A stretch of DNA of 64,000 nucleotides, from contig BJHQ01000014.1 in the NCBI GenBank assembly GCA_014193115.1, positions 62,001 through 126,000 on the forward strand, in the 5' to 3' direction. The translations under genes were made by a program, and so were the position numbers. The first letter of the stretch is position 1. Each line of letters begins with the position of its first letter. Of this stretch, positions 8,026-22,125 are shown piece after piece. The stretch comes from Planctomycetota bacterium. Its GTDB lineage: Bacteria > Planctomycetota > UBA11346. A model generated the notes under the pieces. That model worked only from the letters and a program-made list of their open reading frames with translations, did not search any database and was not told where the DNA came from.

Positions 8026-8895
8026 ATGCTCGCCGCCACTGCCCTGCGATCGGCCAGCCTCCCTGAACAGGTCCGCCAACGCCTGTCGACCGTGGTCGGC
8101 ACCCACCAGCTTGAACTTCCGGTTTTGCCCGAGGTCGCCCAGCAGGTGATCACCCTGGCGAATAAAGATGGTGTTGATCTGCGCGATCTCGGCGAATTGA
8201 TCAAGCGCGATCAGGGTCTGGCCGGCAATCTGATGCGCCTCGCCAATTCTCCATTGTACGCACCGCCAACGCCGCTGGTGTCCCTGGATCAGGTGGTCAG
8301 CCGGCTCGGTCTGACCAAAGTCCGTGAAATGGCCCTGATCATCAGCTGTTCCGGAAAAGTCTTCGCGGTGCCTGGCCACGAAGCGACGGTCCGCCTCCAG
8401 TTCCGCCATTCCCTGACCTGTGGCTTGATCGCGCAAGAAATCGCTCGTGGACGCCGGATGAATGTCGAGGAGGCCTTCCTCGGCGGAATGCTCCACGACA
8501 TTGGCCGGCCGGTGCTGCTCCAGGCGATCGTCGACTTCGGCCGTGAGGCCCAGGCCAAGCTCGAACCCGGAGCCATCGAAGGCGCCTGCTCGGTGCTGCA
8601 CGAAATGGTCGGCAGTGAATTGATCCAGCGATGGACCCTGCCAGTCCGCCTGGCTGAAGCCATCCGCCACCACCATGAACCGAGCAAAGCCGGCTCCGGC
8701 GCCGCCGGGTTGTCGGCGGTCATCGCCCTCGCCGACGATCTCAGCCACCTGGCGCTGGCAGGTCCCAAGCAGGTGACGGAGACACAGTTCCGCGATCACC
8801 CGGTGCTTGATACCCTGAATTTGTACGACGATGAGCTCGACCTCATCCTGGCCAAGCTACCGGACATCGCCAACCAAGCGAAGGCGATGGGCTGA
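8026..8895 (+). CDS. HDOD domain signalling protein
   Basis: A 289-residue protein whose centre is an HDOD domain (about residues 25-225), starting with VLPEVAQQVITLANKDGVDLR. HDOD proteins are usually non-catalytic HD-fold regulators. Here the metal-ligand positions seem kept: FRHS, LHDIGR, VLHEMVG, RHHHEP and ALADD, so phosphodiesterase activity cannot be excluded. No response-regulator, EAL or GGDEF domain is attached. The ATG at 8026 is preferred; the frame extends to 7957 but adds non-conserved sequence. The gene ends 3 bases before the transhydrogenase-like gene, so the two are probably co-transcribed. The functional link is unknown. Confidence 0.85.
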   Translation: MLAATALRSASLPEQVRQRLSTVVGTHQLELPVLPEVAQQVITLANKDGVDLRDLGELIKRDQGLAGNLMRLANSPLYAPPTPLVSLDQVVSRLGLTKVREMALIISCSGKVFAVPGHEATVRLQFRHSLTCGLIAQEIARGRRMNVEEAFLGGMLHDIGRPVLLQAIVDFGREAQAKLEPGAIEGACSVLHEMVGSELIQRWTLPVRLAEAIRHHHEPSKAGSGAAGLSAVIALADDLSHLALAGPKQVTETQFRDHPVLDTLNLYDDELDLILAKLPDIANQAKAMG

Positions 8896-8898
8896 ATC

Positions 8899-10335
8899 AT
8901 GGTGGACCGCAACGCACTTCCCGCGACCGATCGGTACGACGTGCTGGTCATCGGCGGCGGACCATCCGGTCACCATGCCGCCTCGACCGCGGCCACCGCA
9001 GGCCGCCGGACCCTGCTGATCGAACGCGACCAGGCCGTGGGCGGTTCATGCGTCGCCCGCGGCACCATCCCGTCGAAAACCCTGCGCGAGACTGCCCTGG
9101 CAGTGATCGGTTTCCGCCGCCGCTCCGGCGGGGTGTTCGCGGTCGCCATGCGGGAGGATTTGCAGGTCGCATCGCTGATGAACCGCCTCGATGAAGTGGT
9201 GGCGGCGCATCAGCGATTCCTCAGCGACCAGCTATCCCGAAGCAGCATCGAGCGCGCCCATGGCCGGGCCCGCTTCCTAAGCCCACACCTGGTCGAGATC
9301 ACCGGCACCCGCGGCCGCAAACGGATCGTGGCTGGCGAGCTGATCGTGATCGCCGCCGGGTCGCGGCCACGCACCCCGCCCGAAGTCCCGGTGGACCACA
9401 CCCACATCCTCGACAGCGATTCGATCCTGTCGCTGACCTATTTGCCGCGCTCCCTGGCGGTTCTCGGTGCCGGTGTCATCGCCAGCGAATACGCCTCGAT
9501 TTTCTCTGCTCTCGGGGTCACCGTGACCATGGTCGACAAGGGCGAGCGCCCCCTCGGCTTTCTTGACGGCGAATTGACCAGCCGCTTCGTCACCGCGTTC
9601 TCCGCTGCCGGCAGCCGCTATGTCGGGAAAGCCTCGGCGAAAACCGTGGTGTGGGACGGCGAGCAGGTCGTGACCACACTGACGACCGGCGAGGTGCTGC
9701 GCACCGACAAGCTGCTCTGCGCCCTCGGCCGGGTGGCCAATCTCGATGGACTCGACATTGAGGCCGCCGGAGTGAAACCAACCGATCGCGGCCTGATCCC
9801 GGTCGATAGCCAGTTGCGCACCGTCGTGCCCCACATCCTCGGGGTCGGAGATGTCATCGGGCCGCCGGCCCTGGCGTCGAGCGCCATGGATCAGGGCCGG
9901 CGGGCGATCTGTCACGCCCTTGGCCAGGATCCCGGCGTACCTCCTGAGCTGATCCCGATGGGCATCTACGCCATCCCCGAGATGTCCCAGGTCGGTCTGA
10001 CCGAGGCCGAGGCGATCAAACGCCACGGCTCCTGCACCGTCGGCCGGGCCCCGTTCAGCGAGATCGCCCGCGGCTGGATCTCGGCCAATCAGGACGGCTT
10101 CCTCAAGCTGGTGGCAGATGGCGCGGGCAGGAAATTGCTAGGCATCCAGGTGATCGGCGAAGGCGCAGCCGAACTCGTCTCGGTCGGCCAGATGGCCCTG
10201 ATCGGCGGAATGGATGTCGCCACCTTCGTCGTGAACACCTATAATTTTCCCACCCTGAGCGAAGCTTACCGGGTCGCGGCTCTGGATCTGCAAGAAAAAA
10301 TGCGCGCTGCTCCGGTCTCAATCAGTGCCGCTTGA
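8899..10335 (+). CDS. sthA: Soluble pyridine nucleotide transhydrogenase, SthA type
   Basis: A 478-residue flavoprotein of the pyridine nucleotide-disulfide oxidoreductase family. The FAD Rossmann motif VIGGGPSGHHAA is at residues 18-29 and the NAD(P) motif LGAGVIASEYASIF is mid-protein. The active-site region is GGSCVARGTIPSK (49-60): only one cysteine remains where lipoamide dehydrogenases have CxxxxC, as in SthA. The C-terminal segment YNFPTLSEAYRVAALD also fits SthA rather than the HP(T)xxE of disulfide reductases. SthA transfers hydride between NADPH and NAD+. It follows the HDOD gene after 3 bases. Another mercuric-reductase-like oxidoreductase is possible but less likely. Confidence 0.88.
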   Translation: MVDRNALPATDRYDVLVIGGGPSGHHAASTAATAGRRTLLIERDQAVGGSCVARGTIPSKTLRETALAVIGFRRRSGGVFAVAMREDLQVASLMNRLDEVVAAHQRFLSDQLSRSSIERAHGRARFLSPHLVEITGTRGRKRIVAGELIVIAAGSRPRTPPEVPVDHTHILDSDSILSLTYLPRSLAVLGAGVIASEYASIFSALGVTVTMVDKGERPLGFLDGELTSRFVTAFSAAGSRYVGKASAKTVVWDGEQVVTTLTTGEVLRTDKLLCALGRVANLDGLDIEAAGVKPTDRGLIPVDSQLRTVVPHILGVGDVIGPPALASSAMDQGRRAICHALGQDPGVPPELIPMGIYAIPEMSQVGLTEAEAIKRHGSCTVGRAPFSEIARGWISANQDGFLKLVADGAGRKLLGIQVIGEGAAELVSVGQMALIGGMDVATFVVNTYNFPTLSEAYRVAALDLQEKMRAAPVSISAA

Positions 10336-10497
10336 TCGGTCATTTTCCCAACCATTTGACCGGACTTAGCTCACGCCGCTGGCCGTGACTCGCAGATCGC
10401 CCTTGGCCGCAATTGGCCGGTCTTGACGCCGCTGGCTGGCGTGAAGCCGCAGTCGATGCCCTTGGCAGCCGTGAGCGCTTCCCATGGTCCGCCATCC

Positions 10498-11244
10498 ATG
10501 CCGCGCATCTGGGCCCTGTCCGACCTCCATCTGTCCACCAGCGGCGCCAAGCCGATGGACATCTTCGGCGACCACTGGGACGACCATGCTGGCCAGATGG
10601 CCGCGAATTGGGATGCCGTAGTCGGTGACGATGACATCGTGCTCACCCCTGGCGATTTCAGTTGGGCCAACAAACCGGCCGAGGCCGCCGGCGACCTGGC
10701 CTGGCTGGGATCGCGACCAGGCCATAAAATCCTGGTGAAAGGCAACCACGACCATTGGTGGCCAAGCAGCCAGGCCAAACTTGCGGCGCTGCTGCCGGCC
10801 AAGACCTATGCGCTGAAGAAAACTGCTTGCCAGATCCATGGTGTGGGATTCTTCGGGGCCCGGGGCGGCGATTTCGCCCCGGCGACCCGCTATGGCGACG
10901 AGCGTACCATGGCCGACATCGACGCCTGGCTCGACCGCGAAGAGCACGAATTGCGATTATCGATCACCGCCCTCGATGCCCTCGCACCAAATGACGGCAC
11001 GCCGCGCGGCCCGCGAATAGCTCTTTTCCACTACCCGCCGATCCCCCCAGGACGCCAATCCAGCCGCTTCACCACGTTGATACGCGATGCCGGAGCCAGC
11101 CACTGCATCTACGGCCATCTCCACGGCCGCGAAGTCGGAGCCGCAAAGGTTGAAGGAACCTTCGATGGCGTCACCTATCGCTGCGCCTCTTGCGACCAGA
11201 TCGGCTTCGCCCCAACGCTGGTCCTGGAGATCGCCTCAGGATGA
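10498..11244 (+). CDS. Calcineurin-like metallophosphoesterase
   Basis: A 248-residue cytoplasmic metallophosphoesterase. The dimetal motifs are in order: SDLHLS at residues 8-13, GDFSW near 53, GNHDHWW near 82, FHYPP near 180 and GHLHGRE near 205. This is the YkuE/YmdB-like small form; the substrate (phosphodiester, nucleotide or protein) is unknown. The ATG at 10498 places MPRIWALSDLH at the start as is usual; the longer frame from 10423 adds unrelated residues. It is transcribed alone, 160 bp after sthA. Confidence 0.88.
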   Translation: MPRIWALSDLHLSTSGAKPMDIFGDHWDDHAGQMAANWDAVVGDDDIVLTPGDFSWANKPAEAAGDLAWLGSRPGHKILVKGNHDHWWPSSQAKLAALLPAKTYALKKTACQIHGVGFFGARGGDFAPATRYGDERTMADIDAWLDREEHELRLSITALDALAPNDGTPRGPRIALFHYPPIPPGRQSSRFTTLIRDAGASHCIYGHLHGREVGAAKVEGTFDGVTYRCASCDQIGFAPTLVLEIASG

Positions 11245-11723
11245 CTCCCATTTTGCACCGGGCCGGCACTCAGGTTCTATCCGCTGCCTCAGGTTGAATG
11301 GATCATGCAAAGGTCCAAGTGAGCACAGGGGAACCATCTGAGCAGCACCACTGATCAGCGCCTGCACTGGACTCCCGCCCCGGCCCTCAAGGCTGATCGT
11401 CACTTTGGGATGGAGCGTCGAAAAACCTTCAGCGAAAAAAGGTCATCGGGGTGCTGAGGGTATCGCCGCCCGCGCTGGTCAAATAGCCAGCGAGTAGCGC
11501 ATCGGAACGACGATAAGCAGGGCCGGCCGTGGCTGGCAGCGGTTCGGCTGGCTCTCCAGCGATGACGACCACGACCGACAAACACAGGATGAGCCAGACC
11601 ACGCATGCAGCTTAACCAGACGAGGAGGAACTCGAGCGACCGCTTCAGGCGTCCCAAACGCAAACACCCCGGTCAAAGGACCGGGGTGTTTGCTGGACTC
11701 GCTGTTGACCAGTGCTGCCAGCG
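11245..11723. other. Intergenic region between convergent genes
   Basis: About 480 bp lie between the metallophosphoesterase (plus) and rpsG (minus). The only structured element is the strong hairpin at 11661-11692. Short open frames here have no family pattern and overlap that terminator, so none is called. The remainder shows nothing recognisable. Confidence 0.5.
11661..11692 (-). terminator. Strong terminator after rpsG
   Basis: A perfect 14-bp stem, CAAACACCCCGGTC with GACCGGGGTGTTTG, closes a 4-base loop. On the minus strand the 3' arm ends TGTTTG and is followed by CGTTT, a usable T-rich tail. It lies about 30 bp past the rpsG stop and ends the rpoBC-rpsLG run. The stem is symmetric, so it could also stop plus-strand transcripts. 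Confidence 0.85.
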
Positions 11724-12305
<582 letters not shown>

Positions 12306-12404
12306 GAGCGGTTTCCCTTGGATCCGGGACGCAGCCCGGAGGTACTCCCTCCGCGGCGCGGAAGGTGCGGTGGATCAGTTGGTAAAATCAGGCGGCGGCC
12401 TGGG

Positions 12405-12774
12405 CTAGGCGGATTTCTTCTTCGGACGCTTGGCGCCATAGAGCGAACGGCTCTGCATCCGACCCTGGACGCCCTGGCAGTCGAGCTTGCCGCGGATCAC
12501 GTGGTAGCGCACGCCGGGCAGGTCCTTCACGCGACCGCCGCGGACCAGCACCAGGCTGTGTTCCTGCAGGTTGTGCTTTTCACCGCCGATGTATGCGGTG
12601 ATCTCTTTGCCGTTCGACAGCCGCACACGGGCGATCTTGCGCAGGGCCGAGTTCGGCTTCTTCGGGGTCATGGTCTTGACCTGAAGGCAGACCCCGCGTT
12701 TGAACGGGTTCGACTCGAACTGCGGGCTTTTGCTCTTGGTCTGGACCTTGGTGCGGCCCTTGCGGATGAGCTGA

Positions 12775-12788
<14 letters not shown>
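12405..12788 (-). CDS. rpsL: Ribosomal protein uS12
   Basis: A 127-residue uS12 at the decoding centre. The ATG at 12788 gives the universal N-terminus [12 protein letters not shown]; a longer frame starts inside rpoC and is rejected. The decoding-centre segments [11 protein letters not shown] and [11 protein letters not shown] carry the wild-type lysines at which streptomycin resistance mutations usually arise. The start lies 14 bp inside the end of rpoC, so the two are translationally linked. rpsG follows after about 100 bp. Confidence 0.97.
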
Positions 12789-16935
<4,147 letters not shown>

Positions 16936-17018
16936 GAGGTCATGGTCCTGCGGCGGTGGCTACGGCAATCATCGCGTCATGCGGGCCGGGAAGGAAGGAT
17001 CTCCCCGGCCCGGTCTGG

Positions 17019-20000
17019 TCAGGGTTCGGCTGATGGGTCGGACTCGCCGTCCACACCCATTTCAGCGGTGTCCTTGACCAGCTCCTGATCCAGTCCCAGC
17101 TCCTCGGCCTTGCCAGCGGTGGCGCCGAAATCCAAGGTCGATGGCGGATTGTCGCCAAAGGCCATGTCCTCCGGGCGATGCAGGCGGATGTCGAGACCAA
17201 GACCGCGGATCTCGTTCATCAGCACTTCAAAGGCCATCGGCGTGCCATAGGTCAGCGAGCCGTCGCCCTTGACCATGGATTCGTAGATCCGGGTGCGGCC
17301 GTCGACGTCGTCGGACTTGACCGTGAGGATCTCCTGGAGGACATGGCTGGCGCCGTACGCCTCCAAGGCCCAGACCTCCATTTCACCGAAGCGCTGGCCA
17401 CCGAAGCGGGCCTTGCCGCCGAGGGGCTGCTGGGTGATCAGCGAGTAGCTGCCGGTGGCGCGGGCATGGAGCTTATCCTCCACCAAGTGGTGAAGCTTCA
17501 GCATGTACATGATGCCGACCGTGGTCTTCTGGTCCATCGGCTCGCCGGTCCGACCGCTGTTCAGACGGATTTTGCCGTCTTCTGGCAGGCCGGCCTCACG
17601 CAGCATGGTCCGGATCTCCTCTTCGCTGGCGCCTTCGAACACCGGGGTCTGAGCTTGCAGACCGAGGGTGATCGCGGCCCAACCGAGGTGGGTCTCCAGC
17701 ACCTGACCGACGTTCATGCGCGACGGCACGCCCAGCGGATTCAGGCAGATGTCCACCGTCTTGCCCGTAGGCAGGAAAGGCATGTCCTCTTCCGGCACGA
17801 TGACCGAGATGACACCTTTATTGCCATGCCGCCCGGCCATCTTGTCGCCGACCTTGAGGGTCAGTTTGCGGGCGACGAAGACCTTGACCATCTCCAGCAC
17901 GCCGGTCGGCAGATCGTCGCCGCGCTTGGCGTTGACGATCTCCTTTTCGCAATCGGCCTTGATCTGCTCGATCTGGGGATCGAACTCGTCGTAGATCGAC
18001 CGCGCCTTGCGACGCTTGCTGCCGACCAGGTTCAGCGCGGTGACCGACAGCTCCTTGTTGAGCTTGAGCACCTCGGTATCGCCGAGCTGGGGCGAGTACT
18101 CGACCACTTCCCCGGTCTCGATGTTGACCACGTTGGCGCCGGCGACTTCCCAGATCTGGTTGAATTTTTCCCTGGCTTTCGCGGCCATGACTGCCTGGAA
18201 GCGATCTTCGATGACTTTGATCCGCGACTGCTCCTCGCGCTTGTCCTTCTCGGTCAGGGCGGCACGGCGCTGGAAGCGCTTGCACGCCACCACCACCCCG
18301 CGGATGCCGGGCTTCATCACCAGCGAGTCGTCGCGCACGTCTTCACCGGCGCGGCCGAAGATGGCGTGGAGCAGCTTCTCTTCGGGCGACAGCTCGGACT
18401 TGTTCTTAGGCGTGACCTTGCCGACCAGGACGTCGCCTGGGCGGACCAGGGTGCCGACCCGGACGAATCCGCGCTCATCGAGGTTGCGCAGGGCTTCTTC
18501 GCTGCGGCCAGGGATCTCGCGGGTGAATTCCTCTTTGCCGAGCTTGGTCTCGCGGATTTCGACCTTGAATTCCTCGATGTGGATCGAGGTGAAGCGGTCT
18601 TCCGCGAGCAGGCGCTCGTTGACGACGATGGCGTCTTCGAAGTTGTAACCGTCGAAGGGCATGAACGCGACCAGGCAGTTCTTGCCCAGGGCCAGCTCGC
18701 CTCCATCGGTGCCACCGCCATCGGCGATGATCTGGCCAGGGGTCACCTGGTCGCCGAGCCGGACGATGGGCGCCTGGTTGAGGCAGGTGCGCTCGTTCAG
18801 GCCGTGGTATTTACGCAGCTCGTAGCGGCGGTTGCCGTCGGCGGTGCTGATGATGATCTGCTTGGCGTCGACCGCGACCACCTCTCCGGCCACATCGGAC
18901 ATCACCACCATGGAGGAAGATTTGGGAATCTCCTTTTCCATGCCGGTGGCGACGATCGGGGCGTCGTTGATCAGCAACGGCACCGCCTGGCGCATCATGT
19001 TGGCGCCCATCAAGGCGCGGTTGGCGTCGTCGTGCTCAAGGAACGGAATGAGCGCGGCCGACACGCCGATCATCTGCTTGGCCGAAACGTCGACATAGGT
19101 GACCTCGTTGGAGGCGACCTCGGTGAACTGGCCGGCATGGCGGACCTGGACGATGTCCTTGGCGAACCGATTCTTGTCGTCGAGCTCGACCGTGGCCTGG
19201 GCGATTTTCGCTTCGGCTTCTTCGTCGGCCATGAGATGCACGATCTCATCGGTGACCCGGCCGTTCTCGATCTTGCGATAGGGCGTGACCAGGAATCCGT
19301 ATTCATTGACCGCGGCGTAGATCGCCAGCGAGACGATCAGACCGATGTTGGCACCTTCAGGGGTCTCAATCGGACAGATGCGGCCGTAGTGGCTGGTATG
19401 GACGTCGCGGACTTCGAAGCCGGCGCGTTTGCGGTTCAGACCTCCCGGGCCGAGAGCCGACAGGCGGCGCTCGTGGGTCAGCTGCGACAGCAGGTTCGAC
19501 TGGTCGACCACCTGCGACAACTCGCCGCGCTGGAAGAAGTTCTGGATCGCGCTGTCCACCGCCTGGTTGTTGAACAGGTTGCGGGGGGCAAGGGCAGCGG
19601 CGACGTCTTCCTGTTGGAGGTCGCGGCTGAGCTTCTCTTTGACTGCGCGGCGCAGCTTGAGCATGGCCGCGCGAAGTTCGTCGCTGAGCAGGTCGGCGAT
19701 CGGACGTACCCGGCGGTTGCCGAGATGGTCGATATCGTCGATTTCGCCGGCGGCGGCATTGGTGCGGATCAGGGTCAGCAAGTACTGCAAAGCATGGGAG
19801 TAGTCGTTGATCGTCAGGACCCGCGACTCGCCTTCGACCTTGAGCTTGCGGTTGATGCGGAAGCGACCGACCGCACCGAGGTTGTAGCGCTGCTCGTTGA
19901 GGAACCGGTCGGTGAAGAATTCGCGGACCTTGGCCTCGTCGGTCGGGTTGCCCGGACGGAGGCGGCGGTAGATGCGGAGCAGGGCATCTTTATGGCTCTG

Positions 20001-20909
20001 CGACTCGTCTTCGCGCAGAGTGTTGAGCAGAATGTCGTCGGGCTTGGCCGGCTGGTCGCTGTTCTTGACCCCTGAGATCACCGTCACGTTTTCGACGCCG
20101 AGATCTTTGAGGTTGTTGAACACGCCCTCGGTCATGGTCTCGCAGGCTTTGGCCAGGACTTCGCTGTCCTCCTTGGAGACAATGTCAGCTGCGAGGATCT
20201 TGCCGACGGCCTTGTCCTTGGCGCCACGGCTGGCCACCGAGATCTCCTCGGTCTCGTAGAACTCTGAGATGATCGCGGCGGTAGAACCGTGGGGCTCGCT
20301 CAGCGCCCGCAGGAAGCAGGTGGCGAGGACCTTGGTGCTCTTGTCGATCTTGATCTGGAGGATGTCTTTGGAGGTCTGCTCGACCTGGATCCACGAGCCG
20401 CGCTCGGGGATGATCCGGCAGGAATACGTGCGCCGTCCGCTGGCTCCGGTCTCGCTTGAGAAATCGACGCCCGGCGAACGCTGGATCTGGGTGACGATGG
20501 TACGCTCGGCGCCGTTGACGATGAATTCGCCACCGCCGATGCGGATTGGGAAGTAGCCGATGTGGACGTCCTCTTCGAGGACATCCTTGAAGGTCGGGTG
20601 GTTCTGGCCCTCGACCCGGATCTTGATCTTGATCCCGCGCTGGAAGGTGAGACCGAGGTCGCGGCACTCATCCAGAGTGTGCTGCGGCGGCGAGAACAGA
20701 TAGCCGTGGTACGAGACCTTGACCTGGTCCTCGTAGCCGGTGATCGGGAAGAACTCCCGAAAGATCGCCTCCAGGCCCTTGTGCTGGGGTCTCTGGTCAG
20801 GCTGCGCGTCCGAGTCGAGGAACTCGTCGTAGCTGCGCGACTGGAGATTCACCAGGCTGGGGACAGGGATGACCTCGCGGGTCTTGCCGAAGTGCCGGAT
20901 CGGGCGCAT
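17019..20909 (-). CDS. rpoB: RNA polymerase subunit beta
   Basis: A 1296-residue beta subunit that with beta' forms the catalytic cleft. Conserved segments visible include the rifampicin region (SQVVDQSNLLSQLTHERRLS and RRLSALGPGGL), MRQAVPLL, and HGNKGVIS near the C-terminal third. The N-terminus reads MRPIRHFGKTREVIPVPSL, a normal start. The acidic C-terminal tail after ALEAYGASHVLQEIL is somewhat long. It is separated from rplL by about 220 bp that carry hairpins. Confidence 0.98.
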   Translation of the reverse strand: MRPIRHFGKTREVIPVPSLVNLQSRSYDEFLDSDAQPDQRPQHKGLEAIFREFFPITGYEDQVKVSYHGYLFSPPQHTLDECRDLGLTFQRGIKIKIRVEGQNHPTFKDVLEEDVHIGYFPIRIGGGEFIVNGAERTIVTQIQRSPGVDFSSETGASGRRTYSCRIIPERGSWIQVEQTSKDILQIKIDKSTKVLATCFLRALSEPHGSTAAIISEFYETEEISVASRGAKDKAVGKILAADIVSKEDSEVLAKACETMTEGVFNNLKDLGVENVTVISGVKNSDQPAKPDDILLNTLREDESQSHKDALLRIYRRLRPGNPTDEAKVREFFTDRFLNEQRYNLGAVGRFRINRKLKVEGESRVLTINDYSHALQYLLTLIRTNAAAGEIDDIDHLGNRRVRPIADLLSDELRAAMLKLRRAVKEKLSRDLQQEDVAAALAPRNLFNNQAVDSAIQNFFQRGELSQVVDQSNLLSQLTHERRLSALGPGGLNRKRAGFEVRDVHTSHYGRICPIETPEGANIGLIVSLAIYAAVNEYGFLVTPYRKIENGRVTDEIVHLMADEEAEAKIAQATVELDDKNRFAKDIVQVRHAGQFTEVASNEVTYVDVSAKQMIGVSAALIPFLEHDDANRALMGANMMRQAVPLLINDAPIVATGMEKEIPKSSSMVVMSDVAGEVVAVDAKQIIISTADGNRRYELRKYHGLNERTCLNQAPIVRLGDQVTPGQIIADGGGTDGGELALGKNCLVAFMPFDGYNFEDAIVVNERLLAEDRFTSIHIEEFKVEIRETKLGKEEFTREIPGRSEEALRNLDERGFVRVGTLVRPGDVLVGKVTPKNKSELSPEEKLLHAIFGRAGEDVRDDSLVMKPGIRGVVVACKRFQRRAALTEKDKREEQSRIKVIEDRFQAVMAAKAREKFNQIWEVAGANVVNIETGEVVEYSPQLGDTEVLKLNKELSVTALNLVGSKRRKARSIYDEFDPQIEQIKADCEKEIVNAKRGDDLPTGVLEMVKVFVARKLTLKVGDKMAGRHGNKGVISVIVPEEDMPFLPTGKTVDICLNPLGVPSRMNVGQVLETHLGWAAITLGLQAQTPVFEGASEEEIRTMLREAGLPEDGKIRLNSGRTGEPMDQKTTVGIMYMLKLHHLVEDKLHARATGSYSLITQQPLGGKARFGGQRFGEMEVWALEAYGASHVLQEILTVKSDDVDGRTRIYESMVKGDGSLTYGTPMAFEVLMNEIRGLGLDIRLHRPEDMAFGDNPPSTLDFGATAGKAEELGLDQELVKDTAEMGVDGESDPSAEP

Positions 20910-21030
20910 GAGGTTCTCCAGGGCCGGGGAGTTCCGCGGCCGTCAGACTTGTACCAATGGGGGGCGACAGGCTAGAAGAGAAGGCCCGCCTGGCAAGACG
21001 CCGATTCGACCCGGGTTGGACAAGCCCTGT

Positions 21031-21127
21031 CCATCGGCGGATCGCCGATGGCAAAGCCGTGTCCAGGTACCGGGTCGGATGGGTGCACGCAGGTGGGTTG
21101 ACGGCAGGTCCGGCGAAGCCGGACCTG
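21031..21127 (-). promoter_or_regulatory. Hairpins in the rplL-rpoB spacer (candidate attenuator)
   Basis: On the minus strand, 3 bases after the rplL stop, there is a 10-bp stem (21118-21127 with 21105-21114) closing a 3-base loop. A second hairpin is CCATCGGC/GCCGATGG (21031-21038 with 21044-21051) with a 5-base loop. No T tract follows the first. In enterobacteria the same spacer has a partial terminator and an RNase III site that lower rpoBC relative to rplL; a similar role here is inferred from position. Confidence 0.5.
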
Positions 21128-21130
21128 ATA

Positions 21131-21538
21131 TCACTGGCCTTCGACTTTGACCTTGCAACCGGCGGCTTCGAGCTTCTTGACCAGCTCGTCGGCAGCGGCC
21201 TTTTCGAGGCCTTCCTTGACCGGCTTCGGGGCGCCTTCGACCAGGGCTTTGGACTCGCCCAGGCCGAGGCCGGTGATCTCGCGGACGGCCTTGATGGCGC
21301 CCATCTTGTTGGCCGTGCCGTCGACCAGGATGACCCGGAAGGAGGTCGGAGCCTCTTCGGCGGGTTTGGCGGCAGCGGCGGCGCCGGCAGCGGCCGGAGC
21401 GGCGGCAGCTGGGCCGGCAAGGGCGGCGTCGGAGACGCCGAGAGCGGACTTGAGCTGGTTGACCAGCTCGACCAGCTCGATGACGGTCAGGGTCTTCACC
21501 TGGTCGACGATGGTCTGGATCTTGGCGGTATCGGCCAT
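21131..21538 (-). CDS. rplL: Ribosomal protein bL12 (L7/L12)
   Basis: A 135-residue bL12, the stalk protein that recruits translation GTPases. It has an N-terminal dimerisation domain (residues 1-35, [16 protein letters not shown]), then an Ala/Pro hinge that is unusually Ala-rich (about residues 42-64). The C-terminal factor-binding domain includes [26 protein letters not shown]. The C-terminus continues a few residues past the usual VELK-type end. It is encoded between rplJ and rpoB. Confidence 0.97.
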   Translation of the reverse strand: MADTAKIQTIVDQVKTLTVIELVELVNQLKSALGVSDAALAGPAAAAPAAAGAAAAAKPAEEAPTSFRVILVDGTANKMGAIKAVREITGLGLGESKALVEGAPKPVKEGLEKAAADELVKKLEAAGCKVKVEGQ

Positions 21539-21593
21539 GGGATGTTCCTAGGTGCGGGTCACTTGCCCGCGGGTTGAGGTGGACGGGTCGAGC

Positions 21594-22115
21594 TCAGGCT
21601 GCCGGCGGCGCGGCTTCCGGTTCGGACTTGACTTTGAGGATGCGGATAAGCTCGGTCGGCTTGGTATTGAGGATGCGGACCAGCTGGGCCAGAGGCGCTT
21701 GCAGGGTGCGCAGGACCAGCGCACTGGCCTGCTCGCGGGTCGGCATGTCTGCCAGAGTTGCAGCATCCTTCGCGTTCAGGACGGTGCCTTCGATGACCCC
21801 GCCTTTCAGTGCGATCTTGTCCTCTTTGACCAGATCGTTGATGAGCTTGGCGGTGGCGGAGATGTCCGGTCCGGCGGCGATCACCCCGACCGGGCCTTTG
21901 CGCGGAACGGCCTTGTCGGCGCCGGCAGGCAGCACGCGGTAGAGGATCGAGGACTTGGCCACCTTCAGCCGGGCGCCGACCTTGCGCAGGCCGGTGCGGA
22001 ACTTGATGGCGTCTTCGCTGTTCAGCTTGGAGGCGTCGATTAGCACCAGGCAGGTGGCGCCGCTGACGTGGGCCTTCACCTCGCCCAGCATCAGCTCGTT
22101 TATCAGGCTTGGCAT
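21594..22115 (-). CDS. rplJ: Ribosomal protein uL10
   Basis: A 173-residue uL10, the base of the L12 stalk that anchors bL12 dimers to 23S rRNA. The conserved RNA-binding part includes GLRKVGARLKVAKSSI, and the C-terminal helix for bL12 binding is present, ending in an Ala/Pro-rich tail. It is co-oriented between rplA and rplL. In many bacteria uL10 (with bL12) autoregulates through an mRNA leader; nothing specific for that was identified here. Confidence 0.95.
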   Translation of the reverse strand: MPSLINELMLGEVKAHVSGATCLVLIDASKLNSEDAIKFRTGLRKVGARLKVAKSSILYRVLPAGADKAVPRKGPVGVIAAGPDISATAKLINDLVKEDKIALKGGVIEGTVLNAKDAATLADMPTREQASALVLRTLQAPLAQLVRILNTKPTELIRILKVKSEPEAAPPAA

Positions 22116-22125
22116 GGTGGATTCC

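Noticed and set aside
11400-11676. Small minus-strand open frames between the metallophosphoesterase and rpsG
   Set aside because: They overlap the rpsG terminator, lack any recognisable start site or family pattern, and look random.
17178-20075. A 965-codon open frame on the plus strand across rpoB
   Set aside because: It is the antisense shadow of rpoB, produced by high GC and codon bias. It has no family pattern, and rpoB itself is unmistakable.
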